Shown here one piece after another: positions 28,689 to 39,216 of a DNA stretch of 64,000 bases. This DNA is from Demequina sp. NBRC 110054 (lineage in GTDB: Bacteria > Actinomycetota > Actinomycetes > Actinomycetales > Demequinaceae), in contig NZ_BBRK01000005.1 of assembly GCF_002090115.1 (NCBI RefSeq), forward strand, positions 372,001 through 436,000, read 5' to 3'. The stretch's first letter is position 1. Every line of letters starts with the position of its first letter. Both the position numbers and the translations under genes were made by a program. The notes beneath the pieces are model-generated. The model was not told the DNA's origin and ran no database searches. It saw only the letters and a program-made list of their open reading frames with translations.

Positions 28689-29146
28689 GCGGAGGCCTGC
28701 CCGGTCTCGACGCCGGTGGACCCGAAGCCGCCCTCGCCCCGGTGCGAGCCGGGAAGGTGCTCGACCTCGATGAAGCGGGCCCGCTCGACGCGCTGGATGA
28801 CCAGCTGCGCGATGCGGTCGCCCACCTCGAAGGTGACAGGCGTGGTCGCGTCGGTGTTGAGGAGCGTCACGGCGACCTCGCCGCGGTAGCCCGCGTCGAC
28901 GGTGCCGGGCGCGTTCACCACCGTGATGCCCTTCTTGGACGCGAGTCCCGAGCGAGGGTGCACAAGGGCGACATAGCCGTCGGGCAGCGCGATCTTGACC
29001 CCGGTCGGCACGGTAGCGCGCTCGCCCGGCCCAAGGGTCAGGGCGATGCGCGTGGTGAGGTCGGCCCCCGCGTCTCCCGGGTGGGAGTACGCGGGGATCG
29101 GGACGTCCGGGGAGGTCGTGCTCAGCAGCACGTCGACGTCAGTCAT
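28685..29146 (-). CDS. dut: dUTP diphosphatase
   Basis: Trimeric dUTPase, 153 aa. It removes dUTP to keep uracil out of DNA and supplies dUMP for thymidylate. All five motifs are present: AGADLTT, HPRSGLASKKG, NAPGTVDAGYRGEV, GDRIAQLVI, and the C-terminal RGEGGFGSTG lid. It is preceded by DUF4193 (21 bp gap, same strand). The DUF3093 and DUF3710 genes that often flank dut in actinobacteria are absent here. Confidence 0.96.
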   Translation of the reverse strand: MTDVDVLLSTTSPDVPIPAYSHPGDAGADLTTRIALTLGPGERATVPTGVKIALPDGYVALVHPRSGLASKKGITVVNAPGTVDAGYRGEVAVTLLNTDATTPVTFEVGDRIAQLVIQRVERARFIEVEHLPGSHRGEGGFGSTGVETGQASA

Positions 29147-29167
29147 GCGGTCGGTGCTCCCGGGCCG

Positions 29168-29467
29168 TCAGCCCGCGCACTCCGAGCAGATCGGGTCGTC
29201 GCCCTTGAACTCGGCGAGCTGGCTGCGGTGGTGGACGAGGAAGCAGCTCATGCAGGTGAACTCGTCCTGCTGGGCCGGGAGGACTCGAACCGAGAGCTCC
29301 TCGCCCGACAGGTCGGCGCCGGGGAGCTCGAAGCCCTCTGCGGCCTCGGTCTCGTCCTCGTCGACGACGCCCGACGACTTGTCGGCACGGCGGGCCTTGA
29401 GCTCCTCGATGGAGTCAGCGGAGATCTCGTCGTCGGTCTTGCGAGGTGCGTCGTAATCGGTAGCCAT
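29168..29467 (-). CDS. DUF4193 family zinc-ribbon-like protein
   Basis: 99-aa acidic protein conserved in actinobacteria, starting MATDYDAPRKTDDE. Two CxxC pairs (FTCMSCF and PICSECAG) at residues about 71-97 suggest one zinc site, reminiscent of RNA-polymerase-associated small proteins. The function is not established. ATG 29467 is followed by the normal family start. Next on the same strand is dut. Confidence 0.9.
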   Translation of the reverse strand: MATDYDAPRKTDDEISADSIEELKARRADKSSGVVDEDETEAAEGFELPGADLSGEELSVRVLPAQQDEFTCMSCFLVHHRSQLAEFKGDDPICSECAG

Positions 29468-29604
29468 GCTGGCATCGGTCCCTTCGCGGCAGTGTGAGTG
29501 CCTCAAGAATGCTCCGCGGTGGAGTTTTGTTCCCGCAGGCGCGTGCATTCTGCACCAAAAGCGGGCACGGCGCCACCTGTGGGCGGCACGGCGTGCCTGG
29601 CGCC

Positions 29605-30414
29605 TCAGCCCACCTCGGCCGCGCCCGCCGCCAGGAGCGCCTGCTGGAGATCGGACCACACGTCGGGATGGGCGGCGATCACGAGCCGCTCATCCGCGGG
29701 ACCGCCGTCGAGCCCAGCCACCTTCAGCCCCGCCTCGGCCGCGACCAGGCCGCCCGCGGCCATGTCCCATGCGTTGATCCGATGCTCGTAGTAGGCGTCG
29801 ACGATCCCCGCCGCGGCATGGCACAGGTCGAGCGCCGCCGCGCCCATGCGGCGGATGTCCCGCACCTCGGGCAGCAGCCCCGCGACGACCCGGCCCTGCT
29901 GGGCGCGCAGCTCGGGCACGTACTGGAATCCGGTGGCGACGAGCGTGGTCGCGAGCGGCGGTGCGCTGACCCGGCGCAACGGCTCGCCATCGCGCCACGC
30001 GCCCTCCCCCTTCGCGGCGGTCCACAGCTCCCCGCTGCCCGTGCTGATCGCCCCCGCGAGCTGCGTCCACTCGTGCGTGCGCGGCGGCCCGGACACCGCG
30101 GCGACCGACACGCCGTAGTACGGGATGCCGTACGCATAGTTGACCGTGCCGTCGATCGGGTCGAGCACCCAGGTGATGCCGGAGCGCGAGGCGACGTCGT
30201 CGCCCTCCTCGCCGAGGATGCCATCGTCCGGCCTGAGCTCCGCGAGGCGATCCCTGAGGAGGCGCTCGGCGGCGAGATCCATCTCGGTCACGATGTCGGC
30301 CGCTGATGACTTGGTCCCCGCGATCCGCGCGCCCTCGCGTCCGCGGACCACGAGATCGCCCGCCTCCTGGGCGAGACGGGCGGCGACTTCCAGGAGGGCG
30401 AGGGGCTCGGTCAT
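29605..30414 (-). CDS. Inositol monophosphatase family protein
   Basis: 269-aa metal-dependent sugar/inositol phosphatase. The Mg-binding motifs are ILGEEGDD (first acidic site), WVLDPIDGTVNYAYG and NAWDMAAGGLVAAEAG. Candidate substrates are inositol-1-phosphate, histidinol phosphate or PAP, and the sequence alone does not decide between them. ATG 30414 (MTEPLALLE) is preferred over 30432. It is divergent from sepH, with starts 66 bp apart, an arrangement common in this order. Confidence 0.9.
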   Translation of the reverse strand: MTEPLALLEVAARLAQEAGDLVVRGREGARIAGTKSSAADIVTEMDLAAERLLRDRLAELRPDDGILGEEGDDVASRSGITWVLDPIDGTVNYAYGIPYYGVSVAAVSGPPRTHEWTQLAGAISTGSGELWTAAKGEGAWRDGEPLRRVSAPPLATTLVATGFQYVPELRAQQGRVVAGLLPEVRDIRRMGAAALDLCHAAAGIVDAYYEHRINAWDMAAGGLVAAEAGLKVAGLDGGPADERLVIAAHPDVWSDLQQALLAAGAAEVG

Positions 30415-30480
30415 GCATCCATCCTGCCGCACCGCGTGGCGTGCGCGCGGGTCGCGGCACGCCGTGGCACCCTGAGGGCA

Positions 30481-31487
30481 TGACCGAGCTCCATGTGGTG
30501 GGACCGGCCGACGACGCTCAGCACCTCATCCTCGCTGACGACGACGGCCACGAGTTCCGCCTTGCTGTGACAGACGAGCTGCGCCAGGCGGTGCGGCACG
30601 CCGCTGCGCGCACCCGCGAGACGGCGCCCAGGACCGAGGCGAGGTCCAGCAGCATGACTCCCCGTGAGATCCAGCAGCGCATCCGCGCAGGGCTCACCGC
30701 GGCCGAGCTGGCAGAGCTGTCCGGCGAGCCCGTCGAGGCGCTCGTGAAGTTCGAGGCCCCGGTGATCGCAGAGCGCGGCTACATCGTGGCGCTCGCCCGC
30801 GACACCCGCATCGGCACCGACACGGGTGCCCCGATCCTCGGCGACCTCGTGGCGGACCGCCTCGCCCAGCGCGGCGTCGACGCGGACGCGCTCGAGTGGG
30901 ACGCGTGGCGCGAGATCGACGAGCCATGGAAGGTCTGCGTGGATTTCCACGCCGACGGCAGGTCGGTGCGCGCCCTGTGGACCTTCGACCACCAGGGCCG
31001 CTCGCTGTCCGCGCAGGACGACGAGGCACGGTGGCTCACCGAGACCGAGCTGCTCGACGTCCCCATCCCCAAGCGTCACCTGTCCGCCGTGCGCGGTGAG
31101 GCCGAGGCCGACGAGGTCATCGCGCATCCCGCGCGTCCGGCCCAGCCCACCGCTCCCGTGCCCGAGGTCGAGGCTCCGAGCGCGACCGAGCTGCTGCTCG
31201 AGGACCTCGCCGAGCGCCGAGGCACGCGTGAGGAGCCGGTGCTCGACGACGAGGACGAGGGGTTCGAGGGCTTCGGTCCGGCCGCGAAGGCGCGTCAGGC
31301 AGAGACCGGCTTCGGGGCACCCAAGCGCGAGGAGGCCCCGCGGGACACCGTGGAGACGCCGACGACGCGCACCGCTCCCTCGGCGGCGTCACCCCGGACC
31401 CCCGCGAACGGCGAGCGCCGCCCGCGCCGTGGCCGCGCCTCGGTGCCCAGCTGGGACGAGATCGTCTTCGGCGCCAAGCACGACTGA
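30481..31487 (+). CDS. sepH: Septation protein SepH
   Basis: 335-aa actinobacterial cell division protein that binds FtsZ and promotes its assembly. The N-terminal DUF3071 domain (about 1-200) includes MTPREIQQRIRAGLTAAELAELSG, a helix-turn-helix-like segment, and YIVALARDTRIGTD. The middle is acidic and disordered. The conserved end reads RASVPSWDEIVFGAKHD. The start has no good Shine-Dalgarno; a weak CACCCT box 6 nt upstream hints at leaderless translation. Confidence 0.92.
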
Positions 31488-31553
31488 CGCTCCGCTCGCA
31501 CTCTCACGACGGCGGCCCCGCGCACCTTCTCGCGGCGGAGCCGAGCGCGGTGC

Positions 31554-32723
31554 TCAGTCCGGGACGATCGTGAGGAGCGGCACCTGAAGCTCCTCCGGGG
31601 TCAGGGACCCATGGACGCCGATCAGCTGCAGCGACTGCGGGCTCTGCGTCCGCGAGTCGACGACCGTGGCCCTGCCCGCCATCGCAACGATCACGTCGCC
31701 GAACCTGTCCGACACCGCATCGTCCAGGGGCCCGATGAGCCCGGCGGCGGCGACATCCTCCCGGGTGCCGACCGCCGCGTGCGTGCCGAGCACGTCCTGC
31801 CAGCGCGCGACGACGGCGTCCGGGTCAGTGCCCTGGTCGAGGTACAGATGGACGGCGCGCTGCTCCCCCGCGACGAGCGCGATGTCCTGACTGAGCGCGG
31901 GCTCGTCGGCGACGTCCCAGCGAGGCGCGCCCGTGACGTCGAGCATGCCGTGGTCAGCGGTGATGACGAGCACCGCGTCCTTGGGGAGCGAGCGAGCGAG
32001 CCGCTTGAACTCCGCGTCGGCGTCCTCGAGCGCGGCGACCCATTCGCCTGAGCCCCATCCATGGTGGTGGCCGACCTTGTCGATCTCGCCCCAGTACAGG
32101 TACGAGACGCCGGGCCTGCCCGCCACGCCGGCGGCCACGTCCACACGATCGGCGAGTCGCTCCGCGCCGATGAAGCTTCCCCCGCGCAGCGCGGCCTGGG
32201 TCAGGCCCGAGCCGGCGAAACGGGCCTGACCGAGCGTCGTGACGGTGAGGCCCTCGCGGGCCGCCTCCTCGAGCAGCGACGGGCGCGGCTGCCACTCCTC
32301 GGCGCGGTAGGCGCCCTCCCACGAGACAAGGTTCGCGAGCTGGCCGGTGCGCGGGTTGCGGACGCTGTAGCCGGCCATGCCGGTGCGGCCCGAGGGCTCG
32401 CCCGTGCCGAACATCGCGAGCGAGGTCGCCGTCGTCGTCGGGAAGCCTGCGGTGATGCTGCCCGAGACCATCGAGCGCAGGAAGGGGGCGTGGCCTCGGC
32501 GCGCATCGAGCTGCTGGTGGCCAAGGCCGTCGACCACCGCGACGATCACGTGCTTCGCACGCGGGATCTCGAGACGCGACCGGTCGGCGTCGGCATTGCG
32601 CGACCGGACCGCGTGTCCCGCGCCGACCGCGGCGAGCGCCGCCGGCAGGACGGCGCCGAGCTCGCGGCCGCCGTAGTCCGGCTTGTCGAGACCGACTGCC
32701 GCCAGTCTCGCCTCGAAGGTCAC
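31554..32723 (-). CDS. Alkaline phosphatase/nucleotide pyrophosphatase superfamily protein
   Basis: 389-aa soluble member of the AP superfamily (type I phosphodiesterase/NPP-like). Metal and nucleophile motifs are [14 protein letters not shown], the threonine nucleophile in [43 protein letters not shown] and [10 protein letters not shown]. No signal peptide. Specific substrate unknown. GTG 32723 overlaps the DUF5998 stop as GTGA, so the two genes are translated together. Confidence 0.87.
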   Translation of the reverse strand: MTFEARLAAVGLDKPDYGGRELGAVLPAALAAVGAGHAVRSRNADADRSRLEIPRAKHVIVAVVDGLGHQQLDARRGHAPFLRSMVSGSITAGFPTTTATSLAMFGTGEPSGRTGMAGYSVRNPRTGQLANLVSWEGAYRAEEWQPRPSLLEEAAREGLTVTTLGQARFAGSGLTQAALRGGSFIGAERLADRVDVAAGVAGRPGVSYLYWGEIDKVGHHHGWGSGEWVAALEDADAEFKRLARSLPKDAVLVITADHGMLDVTGAPRWDVADEPALSQDIALVAGEQRAVHLYLDQGTDPDAVVARWQDVLGTHAAVGTREDVAAAGLIGPLDDAVSDRFGDVIVAMAGRATVVDSRTQSPQSLQLIGVHGSLTPEELQVPLLTIVPD

Positions 32724-33286
32724 GCGTGCTCGCCGAGCCTGCGCTGCAGGGTCGCGGCGAAGTCCTGGAGCGCGCGGACGGCGTCCTCGCCGTCCGCGAT
32801 GGCGGAGACTCGCACGAGCGTGTCGTCGCCGGTGATGCCGCCCGTGTAGCCGTGGTCGGCCTCGCAGTTCTGGTCCCCGCACGTGGCAGGCTCGAGCTCG
32901 ATGCGGGTGTGGATGCCGTTACCGACCGCGAGGACGAGCTCGCTGGGCAGGTCGCCCTCCTTGAACCGCTCGGGCTGATGCACCACATGCGTGAGCGCCA
33001 TCGTCCGCAGGTTGCTCACGAGCGACGTCTCGACAGTCGCCTGCGCCTCGTGGGTCGACTCGCCCGACGGACCGACGCCGTCGTCCATGTGCACGCGCAT
33101 GAGGCGGCTGTCGGTGAGGACGAGCACGGTCATGTGGCGGCGCACCTCGGCGGTGTCGAACGTCGTCTCCGTCTGCACGAAGTGCGCGTGGACGTTCTCC
33201 CCGGCGATGGCCGAGCGGAGCACGGTCGTGGCGAGCGCCGGGTAGTATCCCGCGACGGCGACGGATTCCTCGAGGGTCTGGGGCAT
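32720..33286 (-). CDS. DUF5998 family protein
   Basis: 188-aa actinobacterial protein of unknown function. The family blocks are [44 protein letters not shown] and [15 protein letters not shown], with a cysteine pair that could bind metal. ATG 33286. It forms a two-gene unit with the phosphatase-like protein, a pairing seen in related genomes, and is divergent from the topoisomerase A subunit gene. Confidence 0.85.
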   Translation of the reverse strand: MPQTLEESVAVAGYYPALATTVLRSAIAGENVHAHFVQTETTFDTAEVRRHMTVLVLTDSRLMRVHMDDGVGPSGESTHEAQATVETSLVSNLRTMALTHVVHQPERFKEGDLPSELVLAVGNGIHTRIELEPATCGDQNCEADHGYTGGITGDDTLVRVSAIADGEDAVRALQDFAATLQRRLGEHA

Positions 33287-33409
33287 GCGCGCTATTGTTC
33301 CACTTCTGCGCACGCCATGGCGAACTCCCCAGCGTGGCCTGACACGACGCGACCACGACGCGAGGGACAATGCTCTACGGCCCTCGCCCACTCAGCGAAC
33401 AGGAGAGAG

Positions 33410-35857
33410 ATGGCTACCGAGGCGGACGCACAGATCGTCGACATCGACGTCAGCGCCGAGATGGAGAGCTCGTTCCTCGAGTACGCCTACTCGGTGATCT
33501 ACTCGCGCGCCCTGCCCGACGCCCGCGACGGGATGAAGCCCGTGCAGCGCCGCATCGTCTACACGATGGGCGACATGGGGCTGCGGCCCGACCGCGCGCA
33601 CGTGAAGTCCTCGCGCGTCGTCGGCGAGGTCATGGGCAAGTACCACCCGCATGGCGACAGCGCGATCTACGACGCGCTCGTGCGCATGGCGCAGTCGTTC
33701 TCCCTGCGGCTTCCGCTCGTCGACGGCCACGGCAACTTCGGCTCCCTGGACGACGGCCCGGCGGCCTCGCGCTACACCGAGGCCCGCCTCGCGACCGGCG
33801 CGATGGCCATGATCGCGGACCTGGGCGAGGACGTCGTCGACTTCGTGCCCAACTACGACAACAAGCTCGAGCAGCCGTCGGTGCTGCCCGCGGCGATCCC
33901 GAACCTGCTGGTCAACGGCGCTCAGGGCATCGCGGTCGGCATGGCGACCAACATGGCTCCGCACAACCTGGTCGAGGTCATCTCGGCCGCCCGCCACCTG
34001 CTCGCCAACCCCGGGGCGTCGCTCGAGGAGCTCATGCGCTTCGTGCCTGGACCCGACCTGCCCGGCGGCGGCCGCATCGTCGGCCTCGACGGCATCAAGC
34101 AGGCCTACGAGACCGGCAAGGGTGCTTTCAAAACGCGCGCGACCACGAAGATCGAGAAGGTCACGGCTCGCCGACAGGGCATCGTCGTGACCGAGCTGCC
34201 CTACCAGGTGGGCCCCGAGAAGGTCATCGAGAAGATCAAGGACGGCGTCTCGTCCCGCAAGCTCGAGGGCATCTCCGCGGTCACCGACCTCACCGACCGC
34301 CACCACGGCACGCGCCTGGTGATCGAGATCAAGAACGGCTTCAACCCCGACGCGGTGCTCGAGCGGCTGTACAAGGTGACCCCGCTCGAGGAGTCCTTCT
34401 CGATCAACAACGTCGCGCTCGTCGAGGGACAGCCCCGGACGCTCGGCCTCAGGGAGCTGCTGCGCGTGTGGGTCGACCACCGCCTCGAGGTCGTGCGCCG
34501 CCGCTCCGCGTTCCGCCTCGCAGCCCGCAAGGACCGCCTGCACCTGGTCGACGGCCTGCTCATCGCGATCCTGGACATCGACGACGTCATCCAGATCATC
34601 CGCTCCTCGGACGATGCTGCGACGGCCAAGCAGGCGCTCATGACAGCCTTCGACCTGTCGGAGATCCAGTCCGAGTACATCCTCGAGCTGCGTCTGCGAC
34701 GCCTCACCCGCTTCTCGCGACTCGAGCTCGAGAACGAGAAGGCGCAGCTGCTCGCCGAGATCGCCGAGCTCGAGGAGATCCTCGGCTCCGACAAGGTGCT
34801 GCGCTCCGTGGTGGGCCAGGAGATGGACGCCGCCGCTGCGGAGTACGGCACTCCTCGCCGCACGATCCTGCTCGCCGACGCCGGGGCTCCGGCCACGACG
34901 GGCGTGGCCGGGGCAGCCGTCCCCTCCGCGAACGGCAAGGCCGCTCCCCTGTCGATGCAGATCGAGGACACCCCGTGCTTCGCGCTGCTGTCCGCGACGG
35001 GGCTCGTCGCGCGCACCGCGGACGACTCTCCCGTCGCGCGTGAGGGACGCCGATCCGCGCATGACGTGCTGCGCGCGATCGTCCCGGCCTCGGCGCGCGC
35101 GGACGTCGGCGTCGTCACGAGCACGGGTCGCCTGCACCGGCTTTCCCTGTTGGACGTGCCCGCCCTCGCACCGTCCGCGGAGCCGCCGTCGCTCGGCGGC
35201 GGGGTGCCGCTCGCGGAGCTGCTGCAGCTCGACAAGGGCGAGGAGGTGGTGACGATCGTGCCGCTCGGTGCCGAGGCGCCGCTGACCCTCGGCACGATGG
35301 GCGGCGTGGTGAAGCGCGTCGCCGTCGGCGACGAGCCTTCCAAGGACGTCTGGGAGGTCATCGGCCTCAAGGACGGGGACCGCGTGATCGGCGCCGGCAA
35401 CGCGGCGGACGACGCCGAGGTCGTCTTCGTCTCGACCACGGCACAGCTGCTCCACTTCCCGGCCTCGGGCATCCGCCCGCAGGGGCGTGCGGGAGGCGGC
35501 ATCGCGGGCATCAACCTGGGCGACGCGCAGGCGCTGTTCTTCGGCGTCGTCACGCCCGGGGCCGAGGAGCCCGTGGTCGTCACGATCTCGGGACCGTCGA
35601 CCGCGCTGCCCGGCACCACGCCCGGTTCGGCCAAGGTCACCCCGTTCTCGGAGTACCCCGGCAAGGGCCGCGCCACGGGCGGCGTCCGCGCCCACCGGTT
35701 CCTCAAGGGCGAGGATGCGCTGCTCGTCGCCTACGTGGGCGCCTCGCCGGCCCGCGCCACGTCCGGCGCAGGTCAGGCCGTCGAGCTCCCGGAGGAGCAC
35801 GGACGACGCGACGGCTCGGGCACCGCGCTCGCCGCACCCGTCCTCGGGATCGGCTGA
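33410..35857 (+). CDS. parC: Type IIA topoisomerase subunit A (ParC-like)
   Basis: 815-aa DNA-cleaving subunit. It carries the winged-helix breakage domain with the quinolone-region motif [24 protein letters not shown], catalytic tyrosine in [10 protein letters not shown], coiled-coil tower (about 360-480) and a C-terminal beta-pinwheel DNA-wrapping domain. The GyrA-box (QRRGGKG type) is not seen, favouring topoisomerase IV over gyrase. ATG 33410 follows CAGGAGAG. The partner ParE gene lies at 39213-41309 on the other strand. Confidence 0.93.
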   Translation: MATEADAQIVDIDVSAEMESSFLEYAYSVIYSRALPDARDGMKPVQRRIVYTMGDMGLRPDRAHVKSSRVVGEVMGKYHPHGDSAIYDALVRMAQSFSLRLPLVDGHGNFGSLDDGPAASRYTEARLATGAMAMIADLGEDVVDFVPNYDNKLEQPSVLPAAIPNLLVNGAQGIAVGMATNMAPHNLVEVISAARHLLANPGASLEELMRFVPGPDLPGGGRIVGLDGIKQAYETGKGAFKTRATTKIEKVTARRQGIVVTELPYQVGPEKVIEKIKDGVSSRKLEGISAVTDLTDRHHGTRLVIEIKNGFNPDAVLERLYKVTPLEESFSINNVALVEGQPRTLGLRELLRVWVDHRLEVVRRRSAFRLAARKDRLHLVDGLLIAILDIDDVIQIIRSSDDAATAKQALMTAFDLSEIQSEYILELRLRRLTRFSRLELENEKAQLLAEIAELEEILGSDKVLRSVVGQEMDAAAAEYGTPRRTILLADAGAPATTGVAGAAVPSANGKAAPLSMQIEDTPCFALLSATGLVARTADDSPVAREGRRSAHDVLRAIVPASARADVGVVTSTGRLHRLSLLDVPALAPSAEPPSLGGGVPLAELLQLDKGEEVVTIVPLGAEAPLTLGTMGGVVKRVAVGDEPSKDVWEVIGLKDGDRVIGAGNAADDAEVVFVSTTAQLLHFPASGIRPQGRAGGGIAGINLGDAQALFFGVVTPGAEEPVVVTISGPSTALPGTTPGSAKVTPFSEYPGKGRATGGVRAHRFLKGEDALLVAYVGASPARATSGAGQAVELPEEHGRRDGSGTALAAPVLGIG

Positions 35858-35875
35858 CGCCGGACCGCACGCGAC

Positions 35876-35907
35876 GGTGAGGCCCCCGCATCTGCGGGGG
35901 CCTCACC
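35876..35907. terminator. Bidirectional terminator between parC and LAYTG protein
   Basis: A 14-bp perfect stem (35876-35889 with 35894-35907) and an ATCT loop, lying 18 bp after parC and 31 bp from the end of the convergent gene. Confidence 0.8.
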
Positions 35908-35938
35908 TCTGTGGCGCCTGGCGTGGCGGGGTCCTGCG

Positions 35939-37321
35939 TCACTCCGCGGTGCCACGACGGCGGGCCGCGATGGTCAGCCCCAGGCCCGCGAGGATCGCCG
36001 CGAGGGCGGTGCCGCCGATCACCAGCGCGTCGTCGGCGCCCGTGTAGGCGAGCCGATCGGCGGGCTCGTGTGAGGTCGTCGCGGTCCGAGTGGGCGGGGT
36101 CGTCGAGCGCTCGGTCCTGTGGTTGGTCGCCACCTCCCTGACGGGTGACCCCGTTGTCGAGGTGGTGCCGGTGCGGGTGGTGGTCGTGGGCGTACGACGG
36201 TGCGTGCCCACCGTCGTCACCTCACCGCCGGTAGTCGTCGTCGTGGTCGTTGCCGTGATGGTCGTGCCCGTCGTGGTCGTCCCGGGCTGGGTGGTCTCGA
36301 CGAGTGACGGCACCTCGCCGCCCGTGGCGACCGGCACACGGACCTGGGCGAGACCGGGCACCGCAAGGCTCGGAAGCGACGGGACGAGGGCAGGCACCTG
36401 GTTGCCCGTGGGCGTGGGGTTCTCGCCCGACACGAGCATCGGGGTCAGTTGCGGCGTGGCCTCGGGGGTGAGCTGCTGCTTGGCCGGGGTCAGCGTGGGC
36501 ACCGGGTACGGGGTGGGCTGCTCCGTGGTGGTGGTCGACTTCTGGGGCACCAGCGTCGGAGTGGCCTGCGGGATCGGGTCCGGGGTGGCGACCGCCTTCT
36601 GGGGCGCGAGCTTCGGCACCGGATAGGGCGTGGGCTGTGCGGGCGTCGGCTCGGGAGTCTTGTCCCCCGACGGCGTGGGAGTGGGGTCAGCCGTCGCGGC
36701 GGTGTCGACCTGCGCGGGTGTGGCGACCGGCTGGGGCTCGCGGGGCTCGGGCACCGCCATGGTCGGCTCGGTCGGCTGCTCGACGTCCGGGATCACCACG
36801 CCCGGCACAGGCCGGGCGATCACGGTTCCTGTCGGCGCGACGCCGCCGGGAGTACGCAGTTCGGCCACAAGTTGTCCGTCGACGAGGAAGTCATACTTCA
36901 CGCCGTAGAGGTTGTGGCCCCAGTCGTGGGTGAAGTCGGCGAAGCGCACCGTCTGGCCCTGAGTGTGCGCGGCGATCGCGGGAAGCTGCCGCGTGCCCGC
37001 GTCGTAGGTCGTGCCGCCGTGTCCGTGTTGGCCCTCAAGGTGGACGACGACCTCGATGACCTTGTCGGTCGGGTTGGTGACCCGCAGCGTCGAGGGCCCT
37101 GTCACCGTCATCTGCAGATCGGTCGCAGGCGCGGCCGCCTCGACGCTCGAACCGGCGCTCTCTGCAGCGGCCGCCGGCCCGGCGGCGAGGACTCCGAGTC
37201 CGAGCACGAGCCCGACTGCGGCGGCGGTCGCGCCGGCCCTCCGCATCGGGCCCACATCGCGGCGCCACGAGCGCGCGGTGGTGAGGTGGTGGGGGCTGGG
37301 GGCGGAACCGCTGTCCTGCAT
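35939..37321 (-). CDS. Secreted sortase-anchored surface protein with LAYTG motif
   Basis: 460 aa. Signal peptide (about 25-55, RRAGATAAAVGLVLGLGVLA...AAAA), a beta-rich domain (about 65-170) with HGHGGTTYD and FTHDWGHNLYGVKYDF, then about 250 residues of Pro/Thr-rich low complexity including two PTPYPVP units and Thr runs. It ends DRLAYTGADD, a membrane segment and RRR. The LAxTG motif is the kind recognised by class E sortases of high-GC actinobacteria. No sortase is in the window. ATG 37321 follows GAGGAGAG. Probably a wall-spanning stalk displaying the N-terminal domain. Confidence 0.85.
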   Translation of the reverse strand: MQDSGSAPSPHHLTTARSWRRDVGPMRRAGATAAAVGLVLGLGVLAAGPAAAAESAGSSVEAAAPATDLQMTVTGPSTLRVTNPTDKVIEVVVHLEGQHGHGGTTYDAGTRQLPAIAAHTQGQTVRFADFTHDWGHNLYGVKYDFLVDGQLVAELRTPGGVAPTGTVIARPVPGVVIPDVEQPTEPTMAVPEPREPQPVATPAQVDTAATADPTPTPSGDKTPEPTPAQPTPYPVPKLAPQKAVATPDPIPQATPTLVPQKSTTTTEQPTPYPVPTLTPAKQQLTPEATPQLTPMLVSGENPTPTGNQVPALVPSLPSLAVPGLAQVRVPVATGGEVPSLVETTQPGTTTTGTTITATTTTTTTGGEVTTVGTHRRTPTTTTRTGTTSTTGSPVREVATNHRTERSTTPPTRTATTSHEPADRLAYTGADDALVIGGTALAAILAGLGLTIAARRRGTAE

Positions 37322-37429
37322 GATCTCTCCTCGAATCGGTGATGATTCAAGGCTCCTCTGAGCAGGCGTGTCGCACATCGTCCCGCAGAAGACACTCGCG
37401 GCTGCTACGTCTGGAGTACTCGGCGCGCC

Positions 37430-38698
37430 TCAGCGCTCGAATGACCACTCCCAGTCGGTCATCAGCTTCGCGATCACGAGCCCCACGAGGATGGCGATCC
37501 CGGCCAGCAGCACCTGGAGGATGCCGGAGACTGCTGCGGTGTAGTCGGCCTCGTTGAGCGCCACGATCGCCTCATGCGCCGGGACGCCCGGGATCTGCAC
37601 GAGGGCCGCTGGGACCTGCAGGGTGATGACGGGCCACCGCCCTCCCGAGGAGAAGATCGCCGCGAGGATGCCGATGAGGATGCATGCGATCGCTGTAGCC
37701 ATCTGGATCGGTACGTCCAACTCCTGCAGGAGGTGGCGGGCCACGTACGCGACCATCCCGATCCACGCCGCGTTGAGCGCCATGCGCGGCGGCGAGTTGA
37801 ACATGAAGGCGAAGCCGGCGACCCCCACGAAGGAACCGACGGCCCACACGATGATCTGGACCCAGAGCGCGAGGGTGACCTCGCGCTGCGACGTGTCGAG
37901 GCTGCTCATCAGCGACAGCGCCCAGACCGCGACACCCGCGCCCATGACGATCATGAGCCCGAACGCCACTCTCGTGAGCCCCGCGGAGAAATCGAGCTTG
38001 GCCATGTCGAGCGTGCCCGTGATGAGTGCGAATCCGGGCAGCAGGAAGAGCACCGAGGAGATGTACCCCGACGCGTGGACCTCGAGGCCGTGGCCGACGA
38101 GGCCGATCAGCCCGAGCACCCCGAGGTACAGCCCGGTTGCGAGGAACGCCGCGATCATCGTCGTCCCCAGGGCGTTGAAGCCCTTGTGCGCGAGGTGCCG
38201 CCGCACGTATTGTCCAGCGCCTGCCGAGAGGAACACCACGAGGATCTCGATGATGTGGGCCTGGTTCAGGGCGGCGAAGCCTCCGCACGCTGCTCCGGCC
38301 GCGGCCGCGTTGAGCAGCGGGCTGTAGCGGGCGGGCTTGCGCTCGATCGCGTCGAGCGCGCGGTGGATGTCACCGGGAGTGGTCTTCTCGGGCAGCTCCC
38401 TGCGGAAGCGGTCCAGGGCCGCGATCCTGTCGGCGTTGACACCCGCCCTGCGGATCTCCGCAACCTCGGTGCGGAACCGATGCCCCAGGCGCGAGGTGAG
38501 GGTGATCTCCGTGAGGGTCACCTGCTCGTGCACCTGCTCGACGCCGAGCGACTCCCCCACGGCCGACATGGCCTGCTTCACGCGGTAGCTCGCCGTGCCG
38601 GCCTCGAGCATCATCAGGCCCGTGCGCATGATGGCGCCAGAGCGACGCCCCAACTCCACCGAGTCGATCTGTACTTCCGGAACGGATGCTTCGGTCAC
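37430..38698 (-). CDS. thrE: Threonine/serine exporter family protein (ThrE)
   Basis: 422-aa ThrE-type exporter. The N-terminal soluble part of the ThrE_1 domain (RSGAIMRTGLMMLEAGTASYRVKQAM, residues 18-130) is followed by about ten hydrophobic segments covering ThrE_1 and ThrE_2 regions. C. glutamicum ThrE exports threonine and serine. GTG 38698 has no usable Shine-Dalgarno; AAGAAT lies 6 nt upstream, a weak leaderless signature. Downstream on the same strand is the LAYTG protein, 109 bp away. Confidence 0.9.
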   Translation of the reverse strand: MTEASVPEVQIDSVELGRRSGAIMRTGLMMLEAGTASYRVKQAMSAVGESLGVEQVHEQVTLTEITLTSRLGHRFRTEVAEIRRAGVNADRIAALDRFRRELPEKTTPGDIHRALDAIERKPARYSPLLNAAAAGAACGGFAALNQAHIIEILVVFLSAGAGQYVRRHLAHKGFNALGTTMIAAFLATGLYLGVLGLIGLVGHGLEVHASGYISSVLFLLPGFALITGTLDMAKLDFSAGLTRVAFGLMIVMGAGVAVWALSLMSSLDTSQREVTLALWVQIIVWAVGSFVGVAGFAFMFNSPPRMALNAAWIGMVAYVARHLLQELDVPIQMATAIACILIGILAAIFSSGGRWPVITLQVPAALVQIPGVPAHEAIVALNEADYTAAVSGILQVLLAGIAILVGLVIAKLMTDWEWSFER

Positions 38699-38805
38699 GC
38701 TCCCATTCTTGCGTACCTCGGTCCCGGCGCCCGGTGCACCAAGGTCCCAGGTGGGCGGGTCCTCACCAGGGGTACGTCACCCCGCCACGGACCGAGGCTC
38801 CCGGG

Positions 38806-39216
38806 TCAGCGCCCGACGCGCCTGCGCCAGTCGACAACCCTCCGGATGCGCTCGCGCTGGACCGCGTTGCCGATGCGCTCGATGACGAGCGCCGCAAGCG
38901 CCCCCGCCACCGCAGCCGCGGCGGGGATCCACGTGAACAGCGCCGCGACCCCCACGACGACCATCGCGATGATCGGCCACAGCAGCCCCCACACCGGCGC
39001 ATGCGTGCTCTCGATCACCGACAGCTCCGACTGGAAGTCGAGCTCGCGATCCGTGTCGAGCAGCTCGTCCTCAAGCACGAGGCACCGCTTGGGAAGGCCG
39101 ATGAGCGAGTGGTGCCGGAGCACGTGGCGCGAGCCTTCGGGGTTGACCCGCGGCGACGAGTGGTAGCCGTGGGGGTGCGCCGCGCACAGCGCGGGGTTGG
39201 GGCCGGTGGTGGTCAT
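38806..39216 (-). CDS. Small membrane protein downstream of parE
   Basis: 136 aa, unrecognised. It has a soluble N-terminal 75 residues rich in His (HPHGYHSSP, HVLRHHSLIG), two adjacent hydrophobic segments (about 78-115), and a basic C-terminus (QRERIRRVVDWRRRVGR). Its ATG overlaps the parE stop (ATGA), so it is co-translated with the topoisomerase subunit. The gap 38700-38805 to thrE holds nothing clear. Confidence 0.75.
   Translation of the reverse strand: MTTTGPNPALCAAHPHGYHSSPRVNPEGSRHVLRHHSLIGLPKRCLVLEDELLDTDRELDFQSELSVIESTHAPVWGLLWPIIAMVVVGVAALFTWIPAAAAVAGALAALVIERIGNAVQRERIRRVVDWRRRVGR

Noticed and set aside
36100-36320. GT/CG-rich repetitive DNA
   Set aside because: It encodes the Thr-rich stalk of the LAYTG protein; no separate repeat element or CRISPR-like spacing.
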